From assembly GCA_007859745.1 (NCBI GenBank), contig SMLU01000002.1, positions 240,942 through 304,941 on the forward strand: a stretch of DNA of 64,000 nt, written 5' to 3'. This DNA comes from Phycisphaerae bacterium RAS1. GTDB lineage: Bacteria > Planctomycetota > Phycisphaerae > UBA1845 > Fen-1342. The position numbers and the translations under genes were made by a program. Of this stretch, positions 8,872 through 16,999 are shown in pieces; position 1 is the first letter of the stretch; each line of letters begins with the position of its first letter. Below the pieces are notes generated by a model that had not been told where the DNA came from, searched no databases, and worked only from the letters and a program-made list of their open reading frames with translations.

Positions 8872-9028
8872 GCCCGGCCGCCCTCGGCCGGACTGCCCAT
8901 CTATCTTGCCCGGCCGCCCTCGGCCGGACTGCCCATCTATCTTGCCCGGCCGCCCTCGGCCGGACTGTCCATCCTTCTCGCCCGGCCGGGGGCGGCCGGG
9001 CTACATCGTCCGACTCGGAGGTCGGACG
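8872..9028. repeat. Three 36-bp tandem repeats plus palindromes between flgL and fliW
   Basis: Three direct copies of a 36-bp unit start at 8872, 8908 and 8944. Each has the palindrome GCCCGGCCGCCCTCGGCCGG followed by a 16-bp tail such as ACTGCCCATCTATCTT. The first two are identical and the third has four changes. A fourth half-copy with the inverted core follows at 8980-9004, then a GACTCGGAGGTCGGAC element that runs into the flgL stop. The remainder of 8643-8871 shows no feature. Confidence 0.85.
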
Positions 9029-10942
9029 CTACCGCAGGTAGTCCAGCAAGCTCAGGTTCAGCACGCGGGCGCTGGTCGTGTAATTCGCCTGCAGCGCAGT
9101 CTGCATCTGCTGGAAGCGGACCACCGCTTCCGCATAGTCCACGTCGCGCACGTCGCTGAGCAGAATCCGCGACGCGGTCGTTTCGGCTTCCATTCGCGTG
9201 GCCCGTTCGTCCATCGTGCGGGCCTTGGCCGCCAGTTTTCCCTCGACTTCCAGCATGCGCGGCAGCACGCGTTCCAGCCGCTCGGCCGCCTGCGTAATCT
9301 CCTGGCGATCCGATGCGTTCAGCGCGTCGCGCAGCTCGATGAGCGCCGTGAAGGTCCCGTCGACACGCACCGGGCTGACGTCCTGGCCGATTAACTGGTT
9401 GCCGGTCGGCTGCACGTTCAATCCCAGCCCGTCGATCGCCGCCGACAGGTTGACGCGCTCAATCCGCAGCGCGCCGCCGCCGGCCGTGTTGTCAGTGATG
9501 ATCAGCCCGTTGCCGCTGCTCACCAGCGCGGCGCTGATCTGCCCTCCGCCGGCCGTGTTGAAGCGGTCAATCACGTCTTGAAGCGTGACGGCGCCGTCCA
9601 CGTCGATTTCAAATGACGCCCCGCTCCGCGTCGTGATGCGTATATCGTTTCCCTGCTCCGTGATGATGCCGCGCCCGTCGTTCAGGCTCGTCAGCATCGT
9701 GCCGCTGTGCATCGAACGGATGCCCAGCTCGGTCGCGGCGATGCCGCCGTTCTCCTCGATCCGCAGGTCCGAGCCGCTGACGCGATTCCGGACTTCGATC
9801 GTCCGGCCGTCGTCCGCCAGTCGCGCCCAAACGCCGATGCTCGCGCTGTTGATCTGGTTGAGCACGTCCTCGATCGTCTCGGCGGCGGCGAACGATACAT
9901 TGGCGCTTTCGAGCCCGTTTCGCAGGGTAATGCCGGCGGCCAGGTTGAGCCCTGTGCCGGCCTTCAGATCATCGATCCGCGCCCGGAGCGTCAGTTTCGG
10001 ATCAAGGTCGGCGCTGCCGGCGATCGATCCGCCGGTGACGATCAGCCCCAGGTCACGGGCCGCCTGCCCGCCGCCCAGGTCGGTCACGGTGATGTTCGCC
10101 GCGCCGGCGCCCGTGTACGTGATCGTGACGCTCGTGGCGTCGGCAACCGCCGTCAGGTCGGCCGGCATTTCGGCGTTCAGCTTGTCGAGCAGGTCCTGGA
10201 TCGTCGCGACGCTGGAAAGGTCGACCTCAGCCGTGTCGCTGCCGTTGCTGACCGAGATAATGCCGGGATGTACGCCGTTGCCGGTCGTACCGCGCAGGTC
10301 GCTGACGCGCGTTTCAGGCGTCAGCGCCGGATTCAGATCCGCGATGCCCTGTACGGCGCCTGAGACAGCGCCGAAGAAGTCCATTCCGGAAATCGTGAAC
10401 GAGTCCTGCGAGAGGTCCGAATCGACGATCGCCATCTGCCGTCCGGCGTCGCCGCGGAACAGCACCCCGCCGCCCGTCATTTCGAACGGCTGATCGCCGC
10501 CGAAGTGGCCGCTGAAGAGCGCGGCGCCCAGGTGCTCGCGGTTGCCGGCGGAGACCATCTGGCTGATGAGGCGATCGACCACGCTTGCCAGGGCGCTGCG
10601 CTCCTCGTCGGAAAGCGTGTCGCCGGCGGCGTCGCTGGCGATGCGCTGCGCTTCGCGCATCAGGTCGACGCCCTCCTGCATGGCGTTCTCGCCGGCGGAC
10701 AGGGCTGCATTCGCGGTGCGGACGTTGTCGGCGACCTGGCTGAGCCTCTCCAACCGGCGGTCGATGACGCTCGACTGCGCGGCTCGGACCGAATCTTCGC
10801 TGCCGACGCTGAAGCGCAAGCCGGTCGCAAGCTGGTTCTGCGTGCGGAACAGACTCAGCTCGGTATGGCGGGCCGACTGCAGGACGTTGAACGCCCGCAG
10901 GTTCTGGCTCACGCGCGCGACATTGACCGGGACGATTGCCAT
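9029..10942 (-). CDS. flgL: Flagellar hook-associated protein 3
   Basis: A 637-residue hook-filament junction protein. The N-terminus MAIVPVNVARVSQNLRAFN, with ELSLFRTQNQLATGLRF, and the C-terminus DVRDVDYAEAVVRFQQMQ ... SLLDYLR are FlgL-type flagellin ends. The long middle holds several repeated flagellin-hook-IN-like modules (AEVDLSSVATIQDLLDKLN, ANVSFAAAETIEDVLNQIN, FEIDVDGAVTLQDVIDRFN), which makes it about twice the size of E. coli FlgL. The ATG at 10942 gives the conserved start. It lies downstream of flgK, and palindromes follow its TAG stop directly. Confidence 0.92.
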   Translation of the reverse strand: MAIVPVNVARVSQNLRAFNVLQSARHTELSLFRTQNQLATGLRFSVGSEDSVRAAQSSVIDRRLERLSQVADNVRTANAALSAGENAMQEGVDLMREAQRIASDAAGDTLSDEERSALASVVDRLISQMVSAGNREHLGAALFSGHFGGDQPFEMTGGGVLFRGDAGRQMAIVDSDLSQDSFTISGMDFFGAVSGAVQGIADLNPALTPETRVSDLRGTTGNGVHPGIISVSNGSDTAEVDLSSVATIQDLLDKLNAEMPADLTAVADATSVTITYTGAGAANITVTDLGGGQAARDLGLIVTGGSIAGSADLDPKLTLRARIDDLKAGTGLNLAAGITLRNGLESANVSFAAAETIEDVLNQINSASIGVWARLADDGRTIEVRNRVSGSDLRIEENGGIAATELGIRSMHSGTMLTSLNDGRGIITEQGNDIRITTRSGASFEIDVDGAVTLQDVIDRFNTAGGGQISAALVSSGNGLIITDNTAGGGALRIERVNLSAAIDGLGLNVQPTGNQLIGQDVSPVRVDGTFTALIELRDALNASDRQEITQAAERLERVLPRMLEVEGKLAAKARTMDERATRMEAETTASRILLSDVRDVDYAEAVVRFQQMQTALQANYTTSARVLNLSLLDYLR

Positions 10943-10954
10943 GCGCCTCTTCAG

Positions 10955-11048
10955 TCGCGTCGGACCTCCGAGTCCGACGGTGTTTTGACCGTTGCTCACG
11001 CCGTCGAACGCGGAGGTCCGACGCTACGGCCGACTCGGAGGCCGGCCG
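10955..11048. repeat. Inverted GTCGGACCTCCGAGTCCGAC palindromes between flgK and flgL
   Basis: One palindrome at about 10957-10979 and a pair at about 10999-11047 occupy almost the whole 106-bp gap between the flgK stop and the flgL start. In the second pair the 3' half supplies the sequence directly after the flgK stop codon. They match the family seen after fliC and fliW. Confidence 0.75.
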
Positions 11049-12758
11049 TTACGACCCGACCAGGGCCAGGACTTCATCCGTCAGGTTCTCGACCACGGTC
11101 AGGAAGCGCGCCGCTCCCTGGTACGACCGTTCGAATTTCGTCAGGTTGATCGCCTCTTCGTCGAGGCTCACGCCGCTGATCGCCTCGCGCTGCGCGATCA
11201 ACCCGCTGTACACGGCTTCGGCGGCTTCGGTGCCGGTGAGCGCGCCCGCCGCCGCCACGGAAACGCTGTTGACCATCGCGCCGTGAAAATCCTGCACGCT
11301 CTGGTTTCCCAGGAGCGAGCTGGCCATCTCGCCCAGAAGCGCCAGCCGGCCGGCGTTGCCGCCGTCGCCAATCTGGCCGTTCCCGGAAGCGGCCAGCAGC
11401 CGCGGATCGGCCTGGACACGGGCGTCCACCGCGATGTCTGCGGCGTTCACGCCATCGAAGAAGGTCGCCAGCCCCAGCGCCGCCAGAGCGCCGGATGAAT
11501 CTTCCGAGAATGACACCTCAGAGCCGGCCGCCGCGCTGATTTGCAGCCGATTGTCGCTCGTCACCGACGCGGTCAGCCCCGGCACGCCGCTCAGCGCGGC
11601 AGCCAGCGAGTTCAGCGTGCTGTCGCTGCCGACGCCGTCGAGATCGACGCGAATCTGCCGCGTGACCTCCGTGCCCGTCGCTTGATTCCGCACGTGAACG
11701 ATGAACGTGCCGTTCTGTAGCGGGAAGGGCAGGCCGGCGTTCGTGCTGTTCAGCACCGCCGCCGGATCATCCACCGCGTAGTTGCTCGTAAGCGCTCCGT
11801 AGCCGATCAGTCCGCGGCCGGAGCTGTGGACGCGATTCACTTCGTAGATCAGCCCCTTGGCCAGCGTGTCGAGTTGGTCGAGCTGGCCGGCCAGGTGCGT
11901 GTCGCGTGCGGTAAGAATGGCCTCAAGCTGCCCGGCGCGCGGCAGCACCGGGGCGCCGTCATCCGCGAAGCGCACCGAGGCGATCTCGACGCCGTTCTTC
12001 AACTCGCGCTGCGTCGTCAGCTCGCGCGGGCGGTCGAACGTGATCAGTGGATCGCCGCCGACGAAGACGTTGATCGATCCGCCTTCCTGCTCGCGGACGG
12101 TCACGTCCAGATACTCGGAAAGCTCGCGCAACAGACCGTCGCGCCGGTCGCGAAGCGGATTGCCGCCCGCCTGCCCCTGCGCGTCGGCGGCGACGATTTT
12201 CTCATTGAGCTTGGCGATTTCCTTCGAAATGCCGTTGATGCGGCTGACGGCGGCCTCGGCCGAGTCATTCAGGTCGGATATCTGCTGCAGGATGCCCTTG
12301 TTCAGCCGATGCAGCTCGCCGGCGATGCGATCGGCGGCGGCAATCGTGAGATTGCGGCTGGTCGCGTCCTGCGGCTGTGTCTGGAGCGTGGAAAAACTGG
12401 CGAACAGCTCGTTGAAGCCGGTCGAAAGGTCCTGATCCGTCAGCTCGTTGTAGAGCGTCTCGACCTGCGAGAGCGTCTGGTAGAGCGCACTGCTGCCGCG
12501 CCGGTTGCCGAGCGCCAGGCGCAGTTGACCTTCGAGCGCCTCGTCGACGTGCCGCTGAAGCGCGGACATGTTTACCCCGGCGCCCGGGGCCCACCCGGCC
12601 ACGCTGGCGCCGGCGGCGAGAGCCGACAGCCGGCCGGTCTGGCGGGCGTAATCGGGATTGCCGACGTTGGCGATGTTCTGGCCGGCGACGCTGATGGCGG
12701 ACTGATATGCCGCCAGGGCGCTGCGACCGATCTGAAAGCTGGTTCCGAAGATCGCCAT
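11049..12758 (-). CDS. flgK: Flagellar hook-associated protein 1
   Basis: A 569-residue junction protein. The N-terminus MAIFGTSFQIGRSALAAYQS with ISVAGQNIANVGNPDYARQT is the axial-family rod motif; the helical segment LSTGFNELFASFSTLQTQP is typical of FlgK, and the C-terminus SGVSLDEEAINLTKFERSYQ followed by GAARFLTVVENLTDEVLALV closes the coiled D0 domain. It joins hook to filament with FlgL. The start is 3 bp after the flgN stop, which implies translational coupling and fits the role of FlgN as its export chaperone. Confidence 0.94.
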   Translation of the reverse strand: MAIFGTSFQIGRSALAAYQSAISVAGQNIANVGNPDYARQTGRLSALAAGASVAGWAPGAGVNMSALQRHVDEALEGQLRLALGNRRGSSALYQTLSQVETLYNELTDQDLSTGFNELFASFSTLQTQPQDATSRNLTIAAADRIAGELHRLNKGILQQISDLNDSAEAAVSRINGISKEIAKLNEKIVAADAQGQAGGNPLRDRRDGLLRELSEYLDVTVREQEGGSINVFVGGDPLITFDRPRELTTQRELKNGVEIASVRFADDGAPVLPRAGQLEAILTARDTHLAGQLDQLDTLAKGLIYEVNRVHSSGRGLIGYGALTSNYAVDDPAAVLNSTNAGLPFPLQNGTFIVHVRNQATGTEVTRQIRVDLDGVGSDSTLNSLAAALSGVPGLTASVTSDNRLQISAAAGSEVSFSEDSSGALAALGLATFFDGVNAADIAVDARVQADPRLLAASGNGQIGDGGNAGRLALLGEMASSLLGNQSVQDFHGAMVNSVSVAAAGALTGTEAAEAVYSGLIAQREAISGVSLDEEAINLTKFERSYQGAARFLTVVENLTDEVLALVGS

Positions 12759-12761
12759 GTC

Positions 12762-13310
12762 TTAGCCCACTGCGTCCACGAACGAGAGTCGGTTTCGTTG
12801 CTCGTGCCGCCCCTGCGGGCCGTACACGATCGATTCCTGGCCGGCCTTCGCGACCTCCGCGAAGACTCCGCGGATGTGCAATTGCAGATGGCGTGCCACG
12901 CCGGCGGCGAGGCGGTTTTTTTCGCGGAGTTTCAGGGCCGCCTGCCGCAAGCCCGCGTTTTTCGCGAGGATTTGCGACGCCAGCGGCTCCGGCAGAATTC
13001 CAGCAAGGTCGGACAGCCGCGCGATCCGAGACGGCCCGCCCGGCAGCGCCTGCGCCAGACGCGCAAGGAGTTCATGTCGCTCCTGCTCGCCGGCGCCGAC
13101 GCCGCGGAGCAAGGCCTCCTCGCGCTGCGCGCAGGCCGTGAGGGCGTCGGCGTCGGCGCGTTTCATCGCGGCGAGCTTGTCGTCCGCAATCTGTAGCAGC
13201 CCGGCAAGTTGGGCCTGCCAGCGGCCCAGGAGCGTCAGAAGCTGCAACACGTCGGCGCCATCCGGGCGGGTTATCGAAGCGTCGCGGGTCGGCGGGTGTA
13301 TCAGGTTCAT
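12762..13310 (-). CDS. flgN: FlgN-type flagellar export chaperone
   Basis: A 182-residue, largely helical protein with LLTLLGRWQAQLAGLLQIAD, a heptad-rich core (REEALLRGV ... ERHELLARLAQAL) and LREKNRLAAGVARHLQLHI, in the size and pattern of FlgN. FlgN binds the C-termini of FlgK and FlgL and delivers them to the export gate. Sequence conservation in this family is low, so position directly before flgK carries much of the call. The ATG overlaps the flgJ stop as ATGA. Confidence 0.75.
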   Translation of the reverse strand: MNLIHPPTRDASITRPDGADVLQLLTLLGRWQAQLAGLLQIADDKLAAMKRADADALTACAQREEALLRGVGAGEQERHELLARLAQALPGGPSRIARLSDLAGILPEPLASQILAKNAGLRQAALKLREKNRLAAGVARHLQLHIRGVFAEVAKAGQESIVYGPQGRHEQRNRLSFVDAVG

Positions 13311-13792
13311 GCGGGGATGTCCTGGAATCGGGGAGCATCGGCGTCCCGCCGGTGCGTTCGGGCGTTCATATTGCGCACCGGCGGGACGCCGATGCTCCCC
13401 GCGCTATCGCGTGGGGTAAGGCGGGCGGCGAGCTGCGCGACCAGGCCGCCGGAGCCGGCCGCCGCGATGCGGTCGGCGATGCGCAGGTCGAACTGCTCGC
13501 CGAAGATCTCTTCCGTCCGTCCGCCATGGCCGACTCCCTTGCCGAACGGGAACCGCCGCATTTCGGCCAGCAGCGGCGCGAAGAAAAGTTCGGAGGTCAT
13601 TTGCGCGGCGGCGGTATGAATGACCGTCGGATTCTGCGCGTCATCCTTGCGCCCCAGCTTGCGCTGCATTTCCAGCTCCCGCCGCCGGGTGGCCGGCAGG
13701 GACGTCGGGAGTGCGGCGCTCTCGCCCGCACGTCGACCGAATGCGGCGGTTGCGGCGTTCGGACTCGTTCGGAGCGCGGCAATCATGCTCAT
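13307..13792 (-). CDS. flgJ: FlgJ-like rod-binding protein with repeat-encoded C-terminus
   Basis: A 161-residue protein. Residues of about 60-125 match the rod-binding domain: SELFFAPLLAEMRRFPFG, TEEIFGEQFDLRIADRIA and GGLVAQLAARL. There is no muramidase domain, as in many non-enterobacterial rod-binding proteins. It assists assembly of the rod through the periplasm. The last 30 residues, including SIGVPPVR and HRRDADAPR, are encoded by an intergenic-type palindrome at 13330-13400. The start overlaps the flgI stop as ATGA, and the stop overlaps the flgN start, so the operon coupling survived the insertion. Confidence 0.82.
   Translation of the reverse strand: MSMIAALRTSPNAATAAFGRRAGESAALPTSLPATRRRELEMQRKLGRKDDAQNPTVIHTAAAQMTSELFFAPLLAEMRRFPFGKGVGHGGRTEEIFGEQFDLRIADRIAAAGSGGLVAQLAARLTPRDSAGSIGVPPVRNMNARTHRRDADAPRFQDIPA
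13330..13400. repeat. GGGAGCATCGGCGTCCCGCC palindrome inside flgJ
   Basis: A 71-bp element with arms of about 26 bp (GGGAGCATCGGCGTCCCGCC plus GGTGCG, and its reverse complement) around a 19-bp centre. The same element lies in intergenic DNA at 34823-34874 and 43802-43865. Here it lies wholly inside the flgJ reading frame. Confidence 0.9.
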
Positions 13793-15012
13793 TCCTCGTA
13801 CACCAGCCGGGCGTGCAGCGAGCCGGTGCGATGCAGGTGTTCCACCGCCGCGATCATCTGCTCAGGCGACGCCTTGATCGCCGACAGCGTCGTCAGCAGC
13901 CGTTCGAGCTGCGTGCCTTCGGCCTCGTCGGTCGCGACGCCGACCAGACCGGCGGCTGCACCGGCGTCCGCGCCGCCGCTTCCGCCGACGGTCACGGTTC
14001 CCAACCCGGGAAGCTGCAACACGGTCGGGGCGATCGTGACGGCCCCCGTGAAAGAGACGCTTTTGGTGGTGCGATTGATGATGACCTTCGCCTGCTGTTC
14101 GGGCAGCAGGAAAATCTGCGTCTGAAGCACGCGCGTGAGGAACCCCGCCGGCCGGGTCATTTCGCTGAGCGGGATCTGAACCCGGATGTTCTTGGGCCCC
14201 AGCGCGACCGCGGTTTCCACGCCGACAATGACGCGGCGCTCCGTATGGGCGCCGCCGGCGTCAGGCGCCGGCGCCCCGCTGCCGACCTCATGATTGATGG
14301 CGCGCGTCAGCATCTGGGCCCAGCCCCATCCGGCGTGTGTGTCGTCGAGCACCAGCGTGACGCCGCGCTCCTCGTCGATGAAGGCGTAGATGAACTCATC
14401 TTCGAGCGTGCAGCCGCCGCGGACGATTCCGCGCCGCATGGACTTGGCGTCCGGCAGGTCGATTCGCCCGCCGGCCAGCGCGAGGATGTCGGGGATGGTC
14501 AGCGTGGCGTCCTGCAAAGGCGTCAACAGGAGCTGCCCGCCGGCCAGCGATTTCGCCGGGCCGATGGCGGAGACGACGATGTCCAGCGTCTGGCCTTCGC
14601 GGGCGCCGAATTCGGGGATCGTTGCTTCGACGGTGACCAGTGCGACGCTGTTGGTGACGCGCAGCTCGTTGGGATCCAGCACCGGTTGCTGATAGCGCTT
14701 GTGCAGGGCCATCAGGGCGCGGATGGTGGTCGCGCTCTTCGCGCCGTCGCCGGTGCCGTCCAGCCCGACGACCAGGCCGAAGCCCATGAGCTTGTTGGTG
14801 CGCTGGCCCTGAAGCCGGGCGATGTCCTGCACGCGCACATCGGCAAGGGTCGGGGCGGCCAGCAAGATCAACGCGAGCGACCAAGCCAATCCAGGAGCGC
14901 CTGAGCGAACCCGCCACGGAAGTCGCGGGCGAGCAGGCCCCGCACTTCCGTGCGGGGTTCGGATATGAGTGCTTAGACTTCTGACTTCTGACTTCTGACT
15001 TCCCACTTCCAT
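13789..15012 (-). CDS. flgI: Flagellar P-ring protein
   Basis: A secreted protein of up to 407 residues forming the periplasmic P-ring. The mature region starts at about ADVRVQDIARLQGQRTNKLM and carries GFGLVVGLDGTGDGAKSATT, RVTNSVALVTVEATIPEF and the C-terminal AAVEHLHRTGSLHARLVYEE. The hydrophobic export core is GLAWSLALILLAAPTLA. The only ATG, at 15012, is 4 bp after the flgH stop, and the roughly 40 residues between it and the hydrophobic core come from a tandem AGAAGTC-like run and a palindromic repeat. A TTG at the start of LAWSLALIL is an alternative start. The gene body is certain; the start is not. Confidence 0.9.
   Translation of the reverse strand: MEVGSQKSEVRSLSTHIRTPHGSAGPARPRLPWRVRSGAPGLAWSLALILLAAPTLADVRVQDIARLQGQRTNKLMGFGLVVGLDGTGDGAKSATTIRALMALHKRYQQPVLDPNELRVTNSVALVTVEATIPEFGAREGQTLDIVVSAIGPAKSLAGGQLLLTPLQDATLTIPDILALAGGRIDLPDAKSMRRGIVRGGCTLEDEFIYAFIDEERGVTLVLDDTHAGWGWAQMLTRAINHEVGSGAPAPDAGGAHTERRVIVGVETAVALGPKNIRVQIPLSEMTRPAGFLTRVLQTQIFLLPEQQAKVIINRTTKSVSFTGAVTIAPTVLQLPGLGTVTVGGSGGADAGAAAGLVGVATDEAEGTQLERLLTTLSAIKASPEQMIAAVEHLHRTGSLHARLVYEE
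14893..15005. repeat. Palindrome plus tandem 9-mers at the 5' end of flgI
   Basis: Positions 14893-14965 match the intergenic repeat at 23161-23234: both begin AGGAGCGCCT and contain GAACCCGCCACGGAAGT and CACTTCCGTGCGGGGTTC as partly inverted arms. Next to it, about 14976-15002, are four near-copies of ACTTCTGAC. Both lie within the open frame preceding the FlgI signal sequence. Confidence 0.85.
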
Positions 15013-15016
15013 CTCC

Positions 15017-15913
15017 CTACTCCAGCCTCAGGAAATCCGTCAGCCGCTTCAGCCAGCCGCGGCGGGCCGCGTCGCGCGCGGCCCCGGCGTGCTGCACATC
15101 CACGATCAACTCGGCCACCTGCGTGCTGAGAACCGTGTTCTGCGGGGTGAGATCGTCGGTGCGGCAGACGCCGGTAAGCGTGTAGACCTGCTCGTCCTCG
15201 TCCTGCTTGATCGTCTTTTTGGCTTCAAGCACCAGGTTGCCGTTGGGCTTCACGTCAATCACCTTGGCTGTGATGCGCGTGGTCAGCTCATCGCGGCGGT
15301 CGACCCGCCCGCGGCCCTGGTACTGGTCCTGCAGCTTGAACTCCACCCCCGGCGCGCCGTTCGGAAAATCCTGCGGGATCAGGTGGTCTTCCGGGTTCAG
15401 CCGGAACCACTTGCCCAGCTCGCTGCCCACCTGCCACTGCTTGTTCTGCCGCAGGTTCGAATCGCTGATCGCCAGCTTGGTCTCGCGAATAATGATCGTG
15501 ATCAGGTCATTGACCTGAATGACCTGCGGCTTGGGCGGCTCAACCGCGATCGGCGAGAACGCCAGCAGCGCCGGATTGGTGCTTTGCGCTTCAGGATCGA
15601 CACGCGGCGGCGGCGCAGCCCGCAGCCCGGGCATGGCAGCGTTCTTGTTCAAGCCCCCGCCGCTACTCCGCGCCGGTTGCGACGCCGCTGGCGGCATCGA
15701 CGGGGCCCGGCCGGAGCGGAAGAGCGAATTGCTCTGGGCTGATGCGGTCACGGCGCCGAGCAGAACAAATGCCGCCGTCAGCCGGAGCGACAGTGAATTG
15801 TGGGTGGGACCGGCGTCTCGCCGGTCCCCTCGCCCCGCGCGGACGGGCGAGACGCCCGTCCCACCCGCCGAAATCGCCTCGCACCGCGCCATCGCTTGAC
15901 ATCTCGACTTCAT
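15017..15913 (-). CDS. flgH: Flagellar L-ring protein with palindrome-encoded N-terminal segment
   Basis: A 298-residue outer-membrane ring protein. The mature part includes LITIIIRETKLAISDSN, RITAKVIDVKPNGNLVLEA and TDDLTPQNTVLSTQVAELIV, all FlgH motifs. The ATG at 15913 has GGAGG 6 bases upstream and overlaps the end of flgA, so this start is well supported. Between it and the signal sequence (LRLTAAFVLLGAVTASAQ) lie about 30 extra residues, GGTGVSPVRAGRGDRRDAG, encoded by a palindromic element. No ATG, GTG or TTG start exists between the repeat and the hydrophobic core. A lipobox cysteine is not evident. Confidence 0.9.
   Translation of the reverse strand: MKSRCQAMARCEAISAGGTGVSPVRAGRGDRRDAGPTHNSLSLRLTAAFVLLGAVTASAQSNSLFRSGRAPSMPPAASQPARSSGGGLNKNAAMPGLRAAPPPRVDPEAQSTNPALLAFSPIAVEPPKPQVIQVNDLITIIIRETKLAISDSNLRQNKQWQVGSELGKWFRLNPEDHLIPQDFPNGAPGVEFKLQDQYQGRGRVDRRDELTTRITAKVIDVKPNGNLVLEAKKTIKQDEDEQVYTLTGVCRTDDLTPQNTVLSTQVAELIVDVQHAGAARDAARRGWLKRLTDFLRLE
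15801..15867. repeat. GGGACGGGCGTCTCGCCCGT-type palindrome inside flgH
   Basis: Arms TGGGTGGGACCGGCGTCTCG and CGAGACGCCCGTCCCACCC surround a short GC-rich centre. Relatives occur at 18003-18064, 24536-24631 and 50955-51036, all between genes. This copy is translated as part of the FlgH N-terminus. Confidence 0.88.
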
Positions 15914-15914
15914 T

Positions 15915-16988
15915 TCAATCCTCCTCAACCCGCACGGTTCCCAGCCCCGTCACCACGCCGCGCAGTTCGCGCCACTGCTTGCGGCCTTCGCCCACGCGGA
16001 CGCGGACGGTTTCGCCGTAGCCGGCCGTGTCGAGCGCCGTGCCGGCCATCCGTACGTTGACGCTGCCGGCGGCCCCCAGGACCGTGACCGGCCGCGAGCG
16101 CTCGACCAGCGGCGTCGATTTCAGATCCACGGCCTTCACCATTTCCCCGGCCTGGAGAAACCGCTTGAGCTGCTGGCCGACGACCTGCTCGACCGTCGCC
16201 AGGCCGATTTCTTTTTCGGATTCGAAGGAGCGGCTTTCGACGCCGACGTCTTCGCGTTTCACAAATGAGCCGATCGCCAGCGGCTTGCGGGCCACGATCA
16301 CGCTGCGCGTGAGCTGCACACGGGCAAAAACGCTGACCGTCCGCTGCGTCTGACCATCGCGACGAATCGTCACGCGAAACTCACGCAAACCGAGCTTCTC
16401 GCGGCCGGCGGGACGCACGAGGAAATCCCACGGCGGCGACGTGAGCCCCAGAAAATCCCGCCCGGCGGCCTCGAACGCGACTTCAGGCGTTCCGCCGAGC
16501 GACTTCAGCTCGGCGGCGACGCTGAGCCGAATCGCGTCCGCCAGGGTCTGCGAGCGAATGATGGCGGCGGGATCGTCGGTTCGCAGGCTCGAAGCATCCG
16601 AATCGGGCGACGGCGCCGGCGACGATTCAAGTTGAACGCGACACGTCGCCGCGCCGCTTAGCAGAACGAACGAGAGGTTGGCGCCCGCCTGGTGAAGCTG
16701 CCGCAGGACATCTTCATGATCGAGCGTAAACGCGGCGGGCGTTGTATCCAGCTTGATAGGCTTCTCGGCGAGCGCGGCGAGCTTCTCGTCCGCCCCCGCG
16801 AAATCGACCACGTCGCCCAATCGAACGGTGGCGCCGTGCACGACCGCGGTCGGTTTGAGCTTCAACCGGGAAACGGGCGCATCAGCGACCGCGGGAACGA
16901 CGATCGTCAGAATTACGATCAGCGACCACGTCGCGGGTTCGCGGAGCATTTCCCATTTTCCATTTTTGATTTTTGATTTCTTGTTCAT
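15915..16988 (-). CDS. flgA: Flagellar basal-body P-ring formation protein
   Basis: A 357-residue periplasmic chaperone for P-ring assembly. The C-terminal SAF-like region shows VIVARKPLAIGSFVKREDV, QVVGQQLKRFLQAGEMVKA, VLGAAGSVNVRMAGTALD and the final RGVVTGLGTVRVEED. The export segment is TWSLIVILTIVVPAVADA. The ATG at 16988 follows GGAG with a suitable spacer; an ATG 13 codons later is possible. The stretch between them (KKSKIKNGKWEM) comes from A-rich low-complexity DNA unlike the rest of the gene. The N-terminal domain is longer than in E. coli FlgA. Confidence 0.88.
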   Translation of the reverse strand: MNKKSKIKNGKWEMLREPATWSLIVILTIVVPAVADAPVSRLKLKPTAVVHGATVRLGDVVDFAGADEKLAALAEKPIKLDTTPAAFTLDHEDVLRQLHQAGANLSFVLLSGAATCRVQLESSPAPSPDSDASSLRTDDPAAIIRSQTLADAIRLSVAAELKSLGGTPEVAFEAAGRDFLGLTSPPWDFLVRPAGREKLGLREFRVTIRRDGQTQRTVSVFARVQLTRSVIVARKPLAIGSFVKREDVGVESRSFESEKEIGLATVEQVVGQQLKRFLQAGEMVKAVDLKSTPLVERSRPVTVLGAAGSVNVRMAGTALDTAGYGETVRVRVGEGRKQWRELRGVVTGLGTVRVEED

Positions 16989-16999
16989 CGCTCGCTCCG

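Noticed and set aside
8872-9004. CRISPR-like array
   Set aside because: The 36-bp units are contiguous with no unique spacers, there are only three, and no cas gene is nearby.
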